Source of the DNA: Clostridia bacterium
Lineage (GTDB): Bacteria > Bacillota > Clostridia > CAKSNL01 > HGM11501
Assembly (NCBI GenBank): GCA_900766735.1
Contig: CAAFWO010000030.1
Span: forward strand, 1 to 62,100
Direction: 5' to 3'
Length of the DNA: 62,100 nucleotides
The position numbers and the translations under genes were made by a program. This document shows, piece after piece, positions 33,494 to 42,485 of the stretch. Each line of letters begins with the position of its first letter. Positions within the stretch are counted from its first letter, which is position 1. The notes beneath the pieces are model-generated. The model searched no databases, was not told the origin of the DNA, and worked only from the letters and a program-made list of their open reading frames with translations.

Positions 33494-36328
33494 ATGAAAA
33501 TCGGAAACAAGATGGTAAAAGCGCTGGCAGTTCTCTCATTTGCACTTCTTTGCGTTTTTGCACTTTTGGTGCCGTCCTTTGCAGAGGGCAAAGTTGCCAG
33601 GGTGTATGATGCGGAGAATACAGAAGTAGGAGTATATCAGACGCTTAACGGGGCACTTGACGCCGTGACTGAAGGAGGAACGGTGGAGCTTTTGGGCAAC
33701 ACCACACTTGAAGGAACTAAAACAGAGGCGGACGGCTATGCTTATGTGACTGACAAAAGCTTCACGCTTACCGGCGGCAACAATAAATATACCGTGACGC
33801 TCACCGGAAAAGGCGACAGCTCAACGGCAAATGCCGGAAACGACAAGAGAAGAAGCTACATAAATATTACAAAAGGAACGCTTACGCTTAAGAACATCAC
33901 GATCTCGAGCGACGAGGAGACCTATGCGCAGACCGTTAAGGCTTCTCCTTACGGAGTGTTTAGCGTAACTGGCGGAACGCTCGTTATGGATGACGGAGCG
34001 AGAATTTATAAAGGAGCCGGAAGAAACGGCTCGGCACTTTTCTTAGGCGGCGGAAATGTTTTGACGAAATCCGGATCGGCAATCGACTCATGCAAGGGTA
34101 TGACAGATTCCGGCGCTGTGTATGTGTTTTCCTAAAAATCCACATTCACAATGGACGGGGGAGAGATAAAGAACAACTTTAACGCAGTAAATTCAATTGA
34201 AGGCGCAATAACGGTGCGTAGAGGCTCAGCCGTTATCAACGGCGGAACGATAAGCGGAAACGGAAGCTCACAGAAAGCCGGCAATGCCGCGATAAATGTC
34301 AGCGCTGACGCTTCGCTCACAGTCGGAGACGGCGCCGTAATCAGCGGAAACTACGGCTACAGCCAGACAAAGGGATTCAGCGTTTTTGCCGCAACCGGTG
34401 CAGCTATTCAGGAGACAATACCCGGAAACAAAAAGGCGACGATCCCCGGAGTTGACGGAAATTTCTTTATTGATAATGACACTGTCGGAACAAACAAGGT
34501 TATGTCAATATCATCGGCTAAGGCAGTATCATTTTTCCCCAGCCTTTACGACGCGATCGGCCCAAACGGAAACACCGGAGACAAATCAACGGCCGTTTTG
34601 CTGGCTGACGACAGCATCACGACCGGGAACACAGCCGGCGGTCCAAGACAGGTCAAGATCGGCATGGACTACTCGATCGACGGAAACGGACACACGCTTT
34701 CCATCGCTTCAAATGTTGAAATTTTTGCAAGACAGAAATTAAACATCAGCAATATCACGATCGAAAAGACCGAGACGACGGCAAACAACGATCAGGGAAG
34801 ACGCGCGCTTTACCTTCAGGGAAGCGAGGGAGTAGGATCGAACGTGACGCTTACAAACGTAACGTTAAAAACGGCCGGAGGATCTGAAAATAACGGCGTC
34901 GGAATTTATCTTAACGATACGTACTGCACACTTAACCTTGAAAATACGAGTATCAGCGGATTTGGCGTGAGCATTAATGCGGTTAAGGGGTCAACCGTAA
35001 CGGGCGAGCCTGCCGGCAGCAATAAATTCGACTTAGTTACGGACGGGTCTGAGATGTGGATCGACTCGAGCAAGAAAATAGCGGTATATTTCAGAAATGC
35101 GTGGATTTTCCACACCGATTTTGCGGACGCGTTGCCGGCGGGGCAGGACAGCCGCTATGGCGGTGCGACGATGTATCTTCTTTCCGATGTTGAAATTAAC
35201 GAGGGAACGGCAAATGCCAACGACGTTAAATTCGGCGGCACACTTATAATTGAGGGACGCGGGAAAACAATTAAGGTTGCGGCCGGAAAGAGCATCTGGT
35301 CAAGACAGGTTCTGACACTTAACAATTTGACGGTTGAAAAAACGTCAGGCGCGGACAATGACTGTGCGATCAAGCAGAATGCAGGAGGAGAGACAACCCC
35401 TACTATCGTAACGCTTAATAATGTCACGATGAATACAGCCGGCGGAGACAAGAGCGGAACAGGTGTGCTGTTAAACAACGACTATGCTTCGTTATACGTT
35501 AACAATTCTTCTTTTACGGGCTTTTACTACGCGATCGCAATCGCGAACGGCAAGGTTGATTTGAGTAATGCTACAATAAAGAACAACGGAATCGGTGTTC
35601 TTTTCGCCAAGGGTGATTTAAATGTTATCGGAAATACTGTTGTTGATGAAAATACGCCGATAACGGGAAGCGACGTAAACAAAAAAAGAAATATATTCTT
35701 TAACATCGGCAACGCGCAGAGCCTGACGGTTAAGAAGGGATTCACGGGCAAGATCGGCGTTCACGGAATTCCCGGTGCTGCAAAAAATGAAACCGTGCCG
35801 GGCACATTCTCAAGTCAGGGTGTTTTATTCGGATATGTTGAGGACGGCGCAACGCTTGCCGATACGGCTTCTGTTGTAAGCGATAACGATCCCCTTTTCG
35901 CATTCGCTAATGATAACAATATGCTTGAGTGGACAAAAGCACCTTCGCTTAATATCAAGACCGATAAGGGCAAATACGTTAAAGGCGAAGCAACTTACGG
36001 AGTCATAAGAGCTCTTACGACTTCGACAAATGACGCAGAGACTCCGCTTGAATATTACGGCACGGCGTTCGTGATTTCCGAGGGAGACCAGACCACGACT
36101 GCAAATAAATGCGATTTGACCGGCAATGCAACCTTCGGAAAGGATAAAGGCTTCATTGTTGATATGGTGGAAGAGGGAAGCAGTGTAACGCTTATCGACA
36201 GCACGACCTACACCTACATTCCCGTAAGCTACTATAAGATAAAGGGCATCGATGCGGTACAGTATGTTTACGGAGCCCCTGTTACATTTAACAAGGCAAC
36301 GGAAAAAACGGTTGAATATACTGATTAA
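33494..36328 (+). pseudogene. Large secreted beta-helix surface protein, interrupted by an in-frame TAA
   Basis: One 944-codon frame with a single ochre stop at 34133-34135; the sense frame continues unchanged to 36328. It begins with a signal peptide (KALAVLSFALLCVFALLVPSFA). The body is made of right-handed beta-helix rungs rich in LTLKNITI, FTMDGGEIKNN, AVINGGTISGNG-type units, as in polymorphic or pectate-lyase-like surface proteins. Two long internal copies are clear (about residues 345-500 and 520-690; VTLTNVTLKTAGG against VTLNNVTMNTAGG). No LPXTG, SLH or transmembrane anchor is seen at the C-terminus. The stop could be a nonsense mutation, a read error, or allow rare readthrough; a second ATG at 34151 lacks a signal peptide. 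It is followed after 15 bases by a 50-residue peptide gene. Confidence 0.8.
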
Positions 36329-36343
36329 GAGGAGGCGTTTTTA

Positions 36344-36496
36344 ATGATGAAAGAAGTAAAAAAATATGAAGCGCCGACACTTGAGGTTACAAAAATCGAG
36401 TCCGGCGACATCATAATGGCAAGCGGCACACTTATCGATCTTACAAATGACAAGCTTATGGGCAAGGGTAAGATCGAATGGATCGACATTAACTGA
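36344..36496 (+). CDS. 50-residue peptide with a KYEAPTLEV...SGDIIMASG pattern
   Basis: A small gene with an excellent ribosome site (AGAGGAGG) 9 bases before the ATG, starting 15 bases after the surface protein stop, so it is co-transcribed. The product runs KKYEAPTLEV (residues 6-15), then SGDIIMASG (20-28) and a short polar tail ending WIDIN. Small proteins with the KYExPxxEV and DxIxxSG pattern are recurrent in Clostridia next to surface or secretion genes, from memory; they have no agreed function and have a precursor-peptide look. No maturase or transporter is adjacent. A strong hairpin follows at 36511. Confidence 0.7.
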   Translation: MMKEVKKYEAPTLEVTKIESGDIIMASGTLIDLTNDKLMGKGKIEWIDIN

Positions 36497-36510
36497 ATTT
36501 TCTCAGCAGA

Positions 36511-36538
36511 GCACGGGGCGGAAAGCTCCGCCCCGTGC
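36511..36538 (+). terminator. GC-rich hairpin after the peptide gene
   Basis: GCACGGGGCGGA, AAGC loop, TCCGCCCCGTGC; a 12-bp stem without a T run. It may stabilise the mRNA or act with the second hairpin at 36588. Confidence 0.6.
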
Positions 36539-36587
36539 AAAATAATTACGGTAATAAGGTGTAAAAGCCTTGTTATATGTTCCTTCC

Positions 36588-36617
36588 GCCCGGAGTTTGA
36601 TTGCTCCGGGCATTTTT
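36588..36617 (+). terminator. Intrinsic terminator of the surface-protein operon
   Basis: GCCCGGAG, 8-base loop, CTCCGGGC, then ATTTTTC. Confidence 0.85.
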
Positions 36618-36628
36618 CTATGCATTAA

Positions 36629-36652
36629 AAAAGCGCCTTTCGGCGCTTTTTA
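36629..36652 (-). terminator. Terminator of the RpiR-family gene
   Basis: AAAAAGCGCC, TTTC loop, GGCGCTTTTT; overlaps the stop codon of the leftward regulator gene. Confidence 0.88.
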
Positions 36653-37486
36653 ATATTTCTTGCTCTTTAATGCGTCCTCCACGCTTGCGATGGCAAAGAG
36701 CGCGTCGCCTTTCCTGTGGCACACGATGTAGGAATATATCGTGTCGATTATAGCGAGGGCGGCGATTCTTGAATTGAGCCCCAAAATGGTGTATTCCGTT
36801 TCCTGGGAGGCGGTAAATAGCCTTATATCCGCGATTCTGGCGACGGGCGATTTGCCTTTGTTTGTGATCGCGATGGTTTTAGCATTGTGATCGCGCGCGA
36901 TCTTCAATGCGTCCGCAATATCGCGCGAGGAGCCCGAGTGCGAAATGCCGATCGCAACGTCCCCCTCTTTTAGGTGCGACGCGGCGATAGCCTGCATGTG
37001 ATTGTCCGAATATGCCGCCGCATCGATCCCGGCGCGGAAGAATTTGTGCCCCGCGTCCGCCGCGACGGAGGCGGAGTTGCCGAGCCCGAAGATCACGACC
37101 TTTCCGGCAGAGAGCACGGCCTGTGCCGCCTCGGTAAGCTCCTTGGGATCGAGCGATTTTTTCGTCATTTCGAGCGAACGGTAAATATCGCTCGTCACCT
37201 TGTCATATATATCCGAAAGCGAATCGTTAATGTCAATATCGTGCGTGTTCGCCGCCTTACCGCTTTCCTGCGCGAGCGTGATCTTAAGCTCCTGATAGCC
37301 CGAGAGCCCGAGTCTTTTGGCAAAGCGCACGATCGTCGCCTCACTGCTCTGGCTCCTGTCCGCAAGGTCGGTTATGGAAAGGGGCAAAAGGGCGCCGGGA
37401 TCGGAAAGAATATAGTCCGCGATTTTTTTTTCCGACTTTCCCATATCGTTATATAAAACCTGTATTTTCAAAAGAGTTTTATCCAT
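36650..37486 (-). CDS. MurR/RpiR-family transcriptional regulator
   Basis: A 278-residue regulator. The N-terminal RpiR helix-turn-helix (about 1-75) contains GKSEKKIADYIL and SSEATIVRFAKRLGLSGYQELK. The C-terminal SIS domain (about 110-250) binds a phosphosugar, with FGLGNSASVAADAGHKF and VAIGISHSGSSRDI. The start at 37486 has GGAGG six bases upstream. It is divergent from the catabolic operon beginning at 37706. Three copies of a 15-bp inverted repeat lie between them, so it most likely controls both itself and that operon, with a phosphorylated intermediate as effector. Confidence 0.92.
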   Translation of the reverse strand: MDKTLLKIQVLYNDMGKSEKKIADYILSDPGALLPLSITDLADRSQSSEATIVRFAKRLGLSGYQELKITLAQESGKAANTHDIDINDSLSDIYDKVTSDIYRSLEMTKKSLDPKELTEAAQAVLSAGKVVIFGLGNSASVAADAGHKFFRAGIDAAAYSDNHMQAIAASHLKEGDVAIGISHSGSSRDIADALKIARDHNAKTIAITNKGKSPVARIADIRLFTASQETEYTILGLNSRIAALAIIDTIYSYIVCHRKGDALFAIASVEDALKSKKY

Positions 37487-37502
37487 TAAAGCCTCCGTAA
37501 AA

Positions 37503-37629
37503 TGAAAAATATTTTCAATACGATTCAATTATACAACAACGGCGGCAAAAAGTCAATTAATGAAAATGATTTTCACTAATAGGTGAGTTGACGACAGAAA
37601 TTACAAAAAACAAATGAAAAAATATTTCA
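37503..37629. promoter_or_regulatory. Three TGAAAA-N3-TTTTCA operators, likely RpiR sites
   Basis: TGAAAAATATTTTCA (37503-37517), TGAAAATGATTTTCA (37561-37575) and TGAAAAAATATTTCA (37615-37629): two perfect and one near-perfect 15-bp inverted repeats. The first is next to the regulator's start, the last abuts the -35 of the operon promoter. Arrangement and symmetry fit dimers of the neighbouring RpiR protein. Confidence 0.75.
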
Positions 37630-37637
37630 AAAAACTA

Positions 37638-37669
37638 TTGATTTTTGTCTGAATATGTGATAATATAAT
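37638..37669 (+). promoter_or_regulatory. Promoter of the catabolic operon
   Basis: TTGATT (37638-37643) with an AT-rich -10 region, TAATAT or TATAAT, between 37661 and 37669. It lies directly downstream of the third operator copy. The exact -10 is uncertain. Confidence 0.55.
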
Positions 37670-37705
37670 TTCGAAATAAAAAGTAAAAAGAAAGAGGGAG
37701 AAGAT

Positions 37706-39109
37706 ATGCTGGATTATAAACTGAAGATCGGCCTCGTTCCCATGCGCCGTCACCTGGCGGACGCGGCAACGAGAAAGGGAATATTTGAGCCGAAGAAAGC
37801 ATGGGAGAACAAAGAAAAGGTGCTTCCTTACATAAAGGAAAGCTTTTCCGACGACAAGACGGAGTTTACCGATCTTGCGTTTTTGAATGACGAAGGCCTT
37901 CTGTTTGACCCGTATGACGCGCCGCGCGTTGCCGAGGAGCTTAAATCTCAAGGGGTCGACGCGATATTTTTGATCAACTGCAACTTCGGAAGCGAGGAGG
38001 CGGCCGGCCAGATAGCAAAGCTTATGGGCGTTCCGGTTCTTTTGTGGGGGCCGCTTGACGATGTGTTTGAGCCGGACGGCGGAAGATATACCGACTGTCA
38101 GTGCGGACTTTTCGCGATCAGCAAGCAGTTAAAGCGTCTCGGCGTTCCGTTTTCCTATATTGAAAACTGCCGTATGACGGACGGCGCTTTTACAGACGGA
38201 ATGAAAAAGTTTTTGTCTGTCGCGACGATGGTCAAAAACTTTAAGACCCTTCGCGTTACGATGGTCGGAACGAGACTTGATCCGTTTAAGAGCGTTATGT
38301 CAAACGAGCTTGAGCTTACCGAAAAGTTCGGCATCAACTTAAACACTGTCAATATGACGGTTATGGAGAAAAAGCTTGAAAGGCTCTATGAAGAAAAGGC
38401 AGAAGAGCTCTCGCGTGACCTTGTCCGCTTAAAAGAGCTTTACGATGTCAAGAATCTTGATGATGAAACGCTTAAAAGAATGCTGACGTTCGTTTATGCT
38501 TATATTGAGATATTTAATGACACAAAGGCGTCCGTTCTGGCCTCCGAGTGTTGGACGAGTATGCCCCTGGCGTTCCGCGCGAACCCGTGCCTTGCAATGA
38601 GCATTTTGTATGATATGGGCTATATCGTTGCCTGTGAGTCGGACATTCACGGCGCTATCAGCCAGGCAATATTAATGTGCGCCGCACGCGGAGAGAACGC
38701 GCCGACCTTCGGCGAGTTCACTGTGCGCCACCCCGAGAACAAGAACGCCGAGCTTTTGTGGCACTGCGGCCCGTTCCCGTATTCTGTCAAGAAAGAGGGC
38801 GTGAAGGCGGAGCTTTGGAACACGAAGCCGAGCTTCAGAGCAAAGGACGGAGAATACACCATTGCACGTTTCCAGGGCGAGGCAGGGCGTTACACGCTCC
38901 TTGGCGGCAAATTTAAGACGACGGACGGCCCGCACACCTTCGGAACGCATATGTGGGCGGAATTTTCCGACCTTTCAAAGCTTGAAAGAAAGCTCATCGA
39001 AGGGCCGTATATCCACCATATGAGCGAGATCTACGGAACATATGCCGACGTGCTTAAAGAATTCTGCAAGTTCATTCCTGGTCTTGAATTTGACCCGATC
39101 GAAGAATAA
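37706..39109 (+). CDS. L-fucose/L-arabinose isomerase-family protein
   Basis: A 467-residue cytoplasmic enzyme of the fucose/arabinose isomerase fold, which interconverts aldoses and ketoses with a divalent metal. The domain order is normal: a Rossmann-like front (VPMRRHLADAATRKG at 11-25; FLINCNFGSEEAAGQIA near 88), a middle domain, and a C-terminal catalytic barrel. Probable metal ligands are E281 (ASECWTSMP), E311 or D313 (ACESDIHG) and H415 (GTHMW). It is shorter than FucI (about 590) and close to the uncharacterised relatives. As first gene of the operon it probably makes the ketose handled by the kinases and aldolase downstream. The sugar is not known. Confidence 0.85.
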   Translation: MLDYKLKIGLVPMRRHLADAATRKGIFEPKKAWENKEKVLPYIKESFSDDKTEFTDLAFLNDEGLLFDPYDAPRVAEELKSQGVDAIFLINCNFGSEEAAGQIAKLMGVPVLLWGPLDDVFEPDGGRYTDCQCGLFAISKQLKRLGVPFSYIENCRMTDGAFTDGMKKFLSVATMVKNFKTLRVTMVGTRLDPFKSVMSNELELTEKFGINLNTVNMTVMEKKLERLYEEKAEELSRDLVRLKELYDVKNLDDETLKRMLTFVYAYIEIFNDTKASVLASECWTSMPLAFRANPCLAMSILYDMGYIVACESDIHGAISQAILMCAARGENAPTFGEFTVRHPENKNAELLWHCGPFPYSVKKEGVKAELWNTKPSFRAKDGEYTIARFQGEAGRYTLLGGKFKTTDGPHTFGTHMWAEFSDLSKLERKLIEGPYIHHMSEIYGTYADVLKEFCKFIPGLEFDPIEE

Positions 39110-39132
39110 TTATATTAGAAAGGACAAAGAAA

Positions 39133-40554
39133 ATGAACGATTTTTTATTTGATATGATTGCGTCCGAGCTTGAGGACGCGGTCGGACGCGAAAACTGCTC
39201 GACCCGCACGATCGATAAGATCTCTCACAGCGTTGACTATTTCTGGCTGTCGAGAATGTGGGCGGACCGCGGAGAGAGAATGCCCGAGGGCGCGATCATA
39301 GTATCTCCCAAGGACGCGAAAGAGGTCTCCAACGTATTAAAGATCGCAAACTACTATAAGATCCCCGTAACAGCATGGGGCGGCGGCGGCGGAACGCAGG
39401 GCGGCGCCATTCCCGTTTGCGGCGGTATCGTTTTGGATACCAAGAGAATGGATAAGATCTATGACATAAACGAACAGGGCATGTACATAGAGTGCGGAAC
39501 AGGCGCTATTTATAAGCACATTGAGTGGGCGGCTAACGAGAGAGGCTATGCGACGATGCACTATCCCAGCTCGCTCACATGTTCGACCGTCGGCGGCTTT
39601 TTGGCGCACAGAGGTATCGGCGTCGTTTCCACAAAATACGGAAAGATCGACGATATGACGCTCCGGATGGAGGTCGTGCTCCCGAACGGCGACATTATCG
39701 AGACTTCGCCTGCTCCCAAGCATGCGGCAGGCCCGGATCTTAACCAGATTTTCATCGGCTCTGAGGGCACGCTCGGCATCATCACAAAGGCTCAGATGAG
39801 AATTTACGATATGCCCGAGGAGAGACGTTTCCGCGGATTCTTATTTAAGAATATGAGTGACGCGTTCAACGGCGCGCGCGAATTGCTTCAGAAGTTCAAA
39901 CCCTCCGTTATGCGTCTTTACGACGAGGCGGAGACCTCCACGCTTATCAAAAAGATCGTCGGCGTCGAGAAGAAGGGCGCGTTTATGAATGTTGCGATCG
40001 AGGGCGTTTCCGAGCTTGTCGCTGTCGAAGAGAAGATATTATTAGACACATTCGTTAAAAAGTACGGCGCAGAGGACTTGGGCAGTGAGTACGGTAAAAA
40101 GTGGTGGGACGAGAAGATCACATTCTTCTATCCCGGCCATATGATGGATCTTCCGCAGATGTTCGGAACGATGGACACTATCGCTCCTTACGACAAGATC
40201 GAAAAAATCTACTGGGCAATGAAAAAGGCGATCGAGGAGAACTTCCCGATGGCGCGCTTTATCGCTCACTTTTCGCACTGGTATGAGTGGGGCGCAATGG
40301 TATATGACAGATTCATCGTTGACGATGTTCCGGCAGATCCGCACGAGGCATTAAGGCTTCATAACGCTATCTGGAGCTGTGGCGTGCGCACGGCGATCGC
40401 AAACGGCGGTGTCGTTAACGACCACCACGGAGTCGGCATCAAGCTCGGACGTCTCATGAAGGAGCAGTACGGCCCGGCGATGCAGGTATTTGAAGGAATC
40501 AAGAAACAGCTTGACCCCAACGGAATCATGAATCCGTTCAAGCTCGGTTTATAA
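39133..40554 (+). CDS. FAD-linked oxidase of the VAO/GlcD family
   Basis: A 473-residue dehydrogenase with the PCMH-type FAD domain: AWGGGGGTQGGAIPVCGGIVL (about 81-101), SSLTCSTVGGFLAHRGIG near 148, FIGSEGTLGIIT near 208. The C-terminal FAD-linked oxidase domain ends in the diagnostic LDPNGIMNPFKLG. Relatives oxidise 2-hydroxy acids (D-lactate, glycolate) or glycerol-type polyols. Its partners in the same operon, an Fe-S protein and an ETF, suggest that electrons leave through flavoprotein to NAD or ferredoxin, as in anaerobic lactate dehydrogenase/ETF complexes. The substrate is likely a sugar, sugar acid or polyol from this pathway. Confidence 0.88.
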   Translation: MNDFLFDMIASELEDAVGRENCSTRTIDKISHSVDYFWLSRMWADRGERMPEGAIIVSPKDAKEVSNVLKIANYYKIPVTAWGGGGGTQGGAIPVCGGIVLDTKRMDKIYDINEQGMYIECGTGAIYKHIEWAANERGYATMHYPSSLTCSTVGGFLAHRGIGVVSTKYGKIDDMTLRMEVVLPNGDIIETSPAPKHAAGPDLNQIFIGSEGTLGIITKAQMRIYDMPEERRFRGFLFKNMSDAFNGARELLQKFKPSVMRLYDEAETSTLIKKIVGVEKKGAFMNVAIEGVSELVAVEEKILLDTFVKKYGAEDLGSEYGKKWWDEKITFFYPGHMMDLPQMFGTMDTIAPYDKIEKIYWAMKKAIEENFPMARFIAHFSHWYEWGAMVYDRFIVDDVPADPHEALRLHNAIWSCGVRTAIANGGVVNDHHGVGIKLGRLMKEQYGPAMQVFEGIKKQLDPNGIMNPFKLGL

Positions 40555-40569
40555 GAAGGAGGAAGCGAT

Positions 40570-41667
40570 ATGCAGTTATCTGAAAAAAGCAGGAAGACGG
40601 TCGACGCATGCAGATTTTGCTGGATGTGCCGCCATATTTGCCCCATCGGCAACGCGACGGGACAGGAGAGAAACACGGCAAGAGCGAGGGCGCTTTCCCT
40701 TTCAATGGTAGTAAGAGGCTCGGCAGAGCTTTCCGATGTGGTCGACAATTTATATGAATGCGCACTTTGCGGCGGATGCACAAAGGAGTGCGCGACAGGA
40801 TGGGACCCTGTCTTATTCACGAAGGAAGCGCGCCTTGCGGCGGCGATGGACGGCGTTATGCCCGAATACATCGAAAAGCTTATCACAAATCTTGAAAAGA
40901 CCGGAAATGTTTACGGTAAAAAGACATTGGACAAAAAGCTCAAAGCCGAGATCGAGACTCTTCCCGAGAAGGCTGAGGTACTCCTATTTTTGGGTAGCGA
41001 CGCACGGTGCAACGCTCCGGCAAATGCGATAGAGGCAATCGAGCTTTTAAAAAAAGCCGGCGTTAACTTCACCGTTATGAAAAATGAGCCCGACTCAGGA
41101 TATTCCTATGACTTCCTTTTGGGCGCGGCGGCAGAAACGAGAGAGGCAATGGAGAACGCCGCGGCGGCTATAAAGAGCACCGGCGCTAAAAAGGTCGTGG
41201 CATATGACCCGGCGGACGCAAAGGTATTCATGCGCGAGTATAAGGAATGGAACATCGCGCTTTCGGCAAAGCCCGTGACATTCACGGCATTTGTAAACGA
41301 GCTTATTACAGATAAAAAGCTTAAGATCAAGAAGACGAAGGACGAATTTGTGTTCCAGGATCCCGCTCATCTTGCGCGTGACCTTGAGGAGACGAAGCCG
41401 GCAAGAAACATCCTTTCTGCACTCGGAAAGACGGGCGAAATGCTCATGAGCGGCCGCGACACGATGATCGCCGGCCACCCCGTAATGAAGGCATATATGC
41501 CCGACGTTATGAAGCTTGTTGCCGAGAGAAGAATGGCGGACGCGCTCCATGTCGGCACAAAGAAGCTTGTCACGGCATCACCTGCGGAATATCTTGCTTT
41601 AGCGGCGCTTAAAGAAAAGGGAATTGAAATTATGACACTCGAGGAGGCAGTTATAAAATGCTTGTAA
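40570..41667 (+). CDS. 4Fe-4S dicluster protein, partner of the FAD dehydrogenase
   Basis: A 365-residue protein related to GlcF/HdrD. Two ferredoxin-type clusters are clear: C14, C17, C20, C24 (CRFCWMCRHICP) and C64, C67, C70, C74 (CALCGGCTKEC). The C-terminal part keeps the CCG-domain scaffold, but its cysteines are gone: canonical DPCH reads DPAHLARD near 264-270, the CCG tripeptide is replaced by MIAGHP, and the earlier copy reads AYDPADAKVF. The protein can still wire electrons through two clusters but cannot form the special CCG cluster. It starts 15 bases after the dehydrogenase and overlaps the aldolase by 10. Confidence 0.85.
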   Translation: MQLSEKSRKTVDACRFCWMCRHICPIGNATGQERNTARARALSLSMVVRGSAELSDVVDNLYECALCGGCTKECATGWDPVLFTKEARLAAAMDGVMPEYIEKLITNLEKTGNVYGKKTLDKKLKAEIETLPEKAEVLLFLGSDARCNAPANAIEAIELLKKAGVNFTVMKNEPDSGYSYDFLLGAAAETREAMENAAAAIKSTGAKKVVAYDPADAKVFMREYKEWNIALSAKPVTFTAFVNELITDKKLKIKKTKDEFVFQDPAHLARDLEETKPARNILSALGKTGEMLMSGRDTMIAGHPVMKAYMPDVMKLVAERRMADALHVGTKKLVTASPAEYLALAALKEKGIEIMTLEEAVIKCL

Positions 41668-42485
41668 ATCTTAAAGAGATACTCGCCATCGCGGAGAAGG
41701 GCAACTTCGCGATCCCGGCGTTCAATGTTTACAATATGGAGACAGTAATGGGCGTTATCAACGCGGCCGAGGAGCTCAACGCACCGGTAATATTACAGTC
41801 TTATTCAAGACTTTTCACAAACGAAGAGGCATATTTCCTTGCGCCGGTAGTTTTAGCGGCGGCAAAGAAGGCGAAGGTTCCGGTTTGCTTCCACTTGGAT
41901 CACGGCGCATCGGATCATGAGGTCGTAAGAGCGCTCACATACGGCGCGACCGGCATTATGATCGACGCATCAAGCCTTCCGTTTGAGGAAAACAAGAGCA
42001 ATACCGCGCGCGTTACCGAGTTTTGCGCTCATGTCGGCGTTCCGGTCGAGGGCGAGCTCGGACACATCGGTTCTGTCAACGACGAATCGATGGCGGCGTT
42101 CACCGATCCCGACGAGGCAAAGGCATATGTTGAAGCGACGGGCGTCAGTGCGCTTGCGATCTTAGTCGGCACGGCTCACGGAAGATATAAAAAAGCTCCC
42201 AAGCTTGACATTGAGAGGATCGCGAAGATAAAAGAGCTTACGGGTATTCCGCTTGTATTGCACGGCGGAAGCGGTGTGCCGGACGATCAGATAAAAGCGG
42301 CCGTAAAAGCCGGCATCAGAAAGATCAACTTCGGTACGGATCTTTGCTATTCGTTCCTTGACAAGGTTTTTGAGACTTCGAGAGAGAAGATCGCCATCGA
42401 CCTCTTTATGAAGGATGCGATCAAAAATGTCAGCGAATTTGCAAAGTCTAAAATCAGACTGTTAGGAGCTGAAAATAAGGCATGA
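41658..42485 (+). CDS. Class II (zinc) ketose-bisphosphate-type aldolase, IolJ/GatY-like
   Basis: A 275-residue zinc aldolase that cleaves a phosphorylated ketose to DHAP and an aldehyde. Motifs: FNVYNMETVMGV near 22, HLDHG with catalytic Asp81 and zinc His82, EGELGHIG near 134, GTAHGRY with a zinc His near 173, LHGGSGVP near 203 and INFGTDL for phosphate. Next to a PfkB kinase and IolB it fits IolJ, which splits 2-deoxy-5-keto-gluconate-6-phosphate into DHAP and malonate semialdehyde. Fructose-, tagatose- or other bisphosphate use cannot be excluded. Confidence 0.9.
   Translation: MLVNLKEILAIAEKGNFAIPAFNVYNMETVMGVINAAEELNAPVILQSYSRLFTNEEAYFLAPVVLAAAKKAKVPVCFHLDHGASDHEVVRALTYGATGIMIDASSLPFEENKSNTARVTEFCAHVGVPVEGELGHIGSVNDESMAAFTDPDEAKAYVEATGVSALAILVGTAHGRYKKAPKLDIERIAKIKELTGIPLVLHGGSGVPDDQIKAAVKAGIRKINFGTDLCYSFLDKVFETSREKIAIDLFMKDAIKNVSEFAKSKIRLLGAENKA

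Noticed and set aside
34151..36328. Separate gene starting at the ATG after the in-frame stop
   Set aside because: No ribosome site, no signal peptide, and the frame and repeat pattern continue unbroken from the upstream part, so it is treated as one interrupted gene.
36511..37705. CRISPR or repeat array from the closely spaced palindromes
   Set aside because: Only three short operator-like sites plus ordinary terminators; spacing is irregular and there are no spacers or cas genes.
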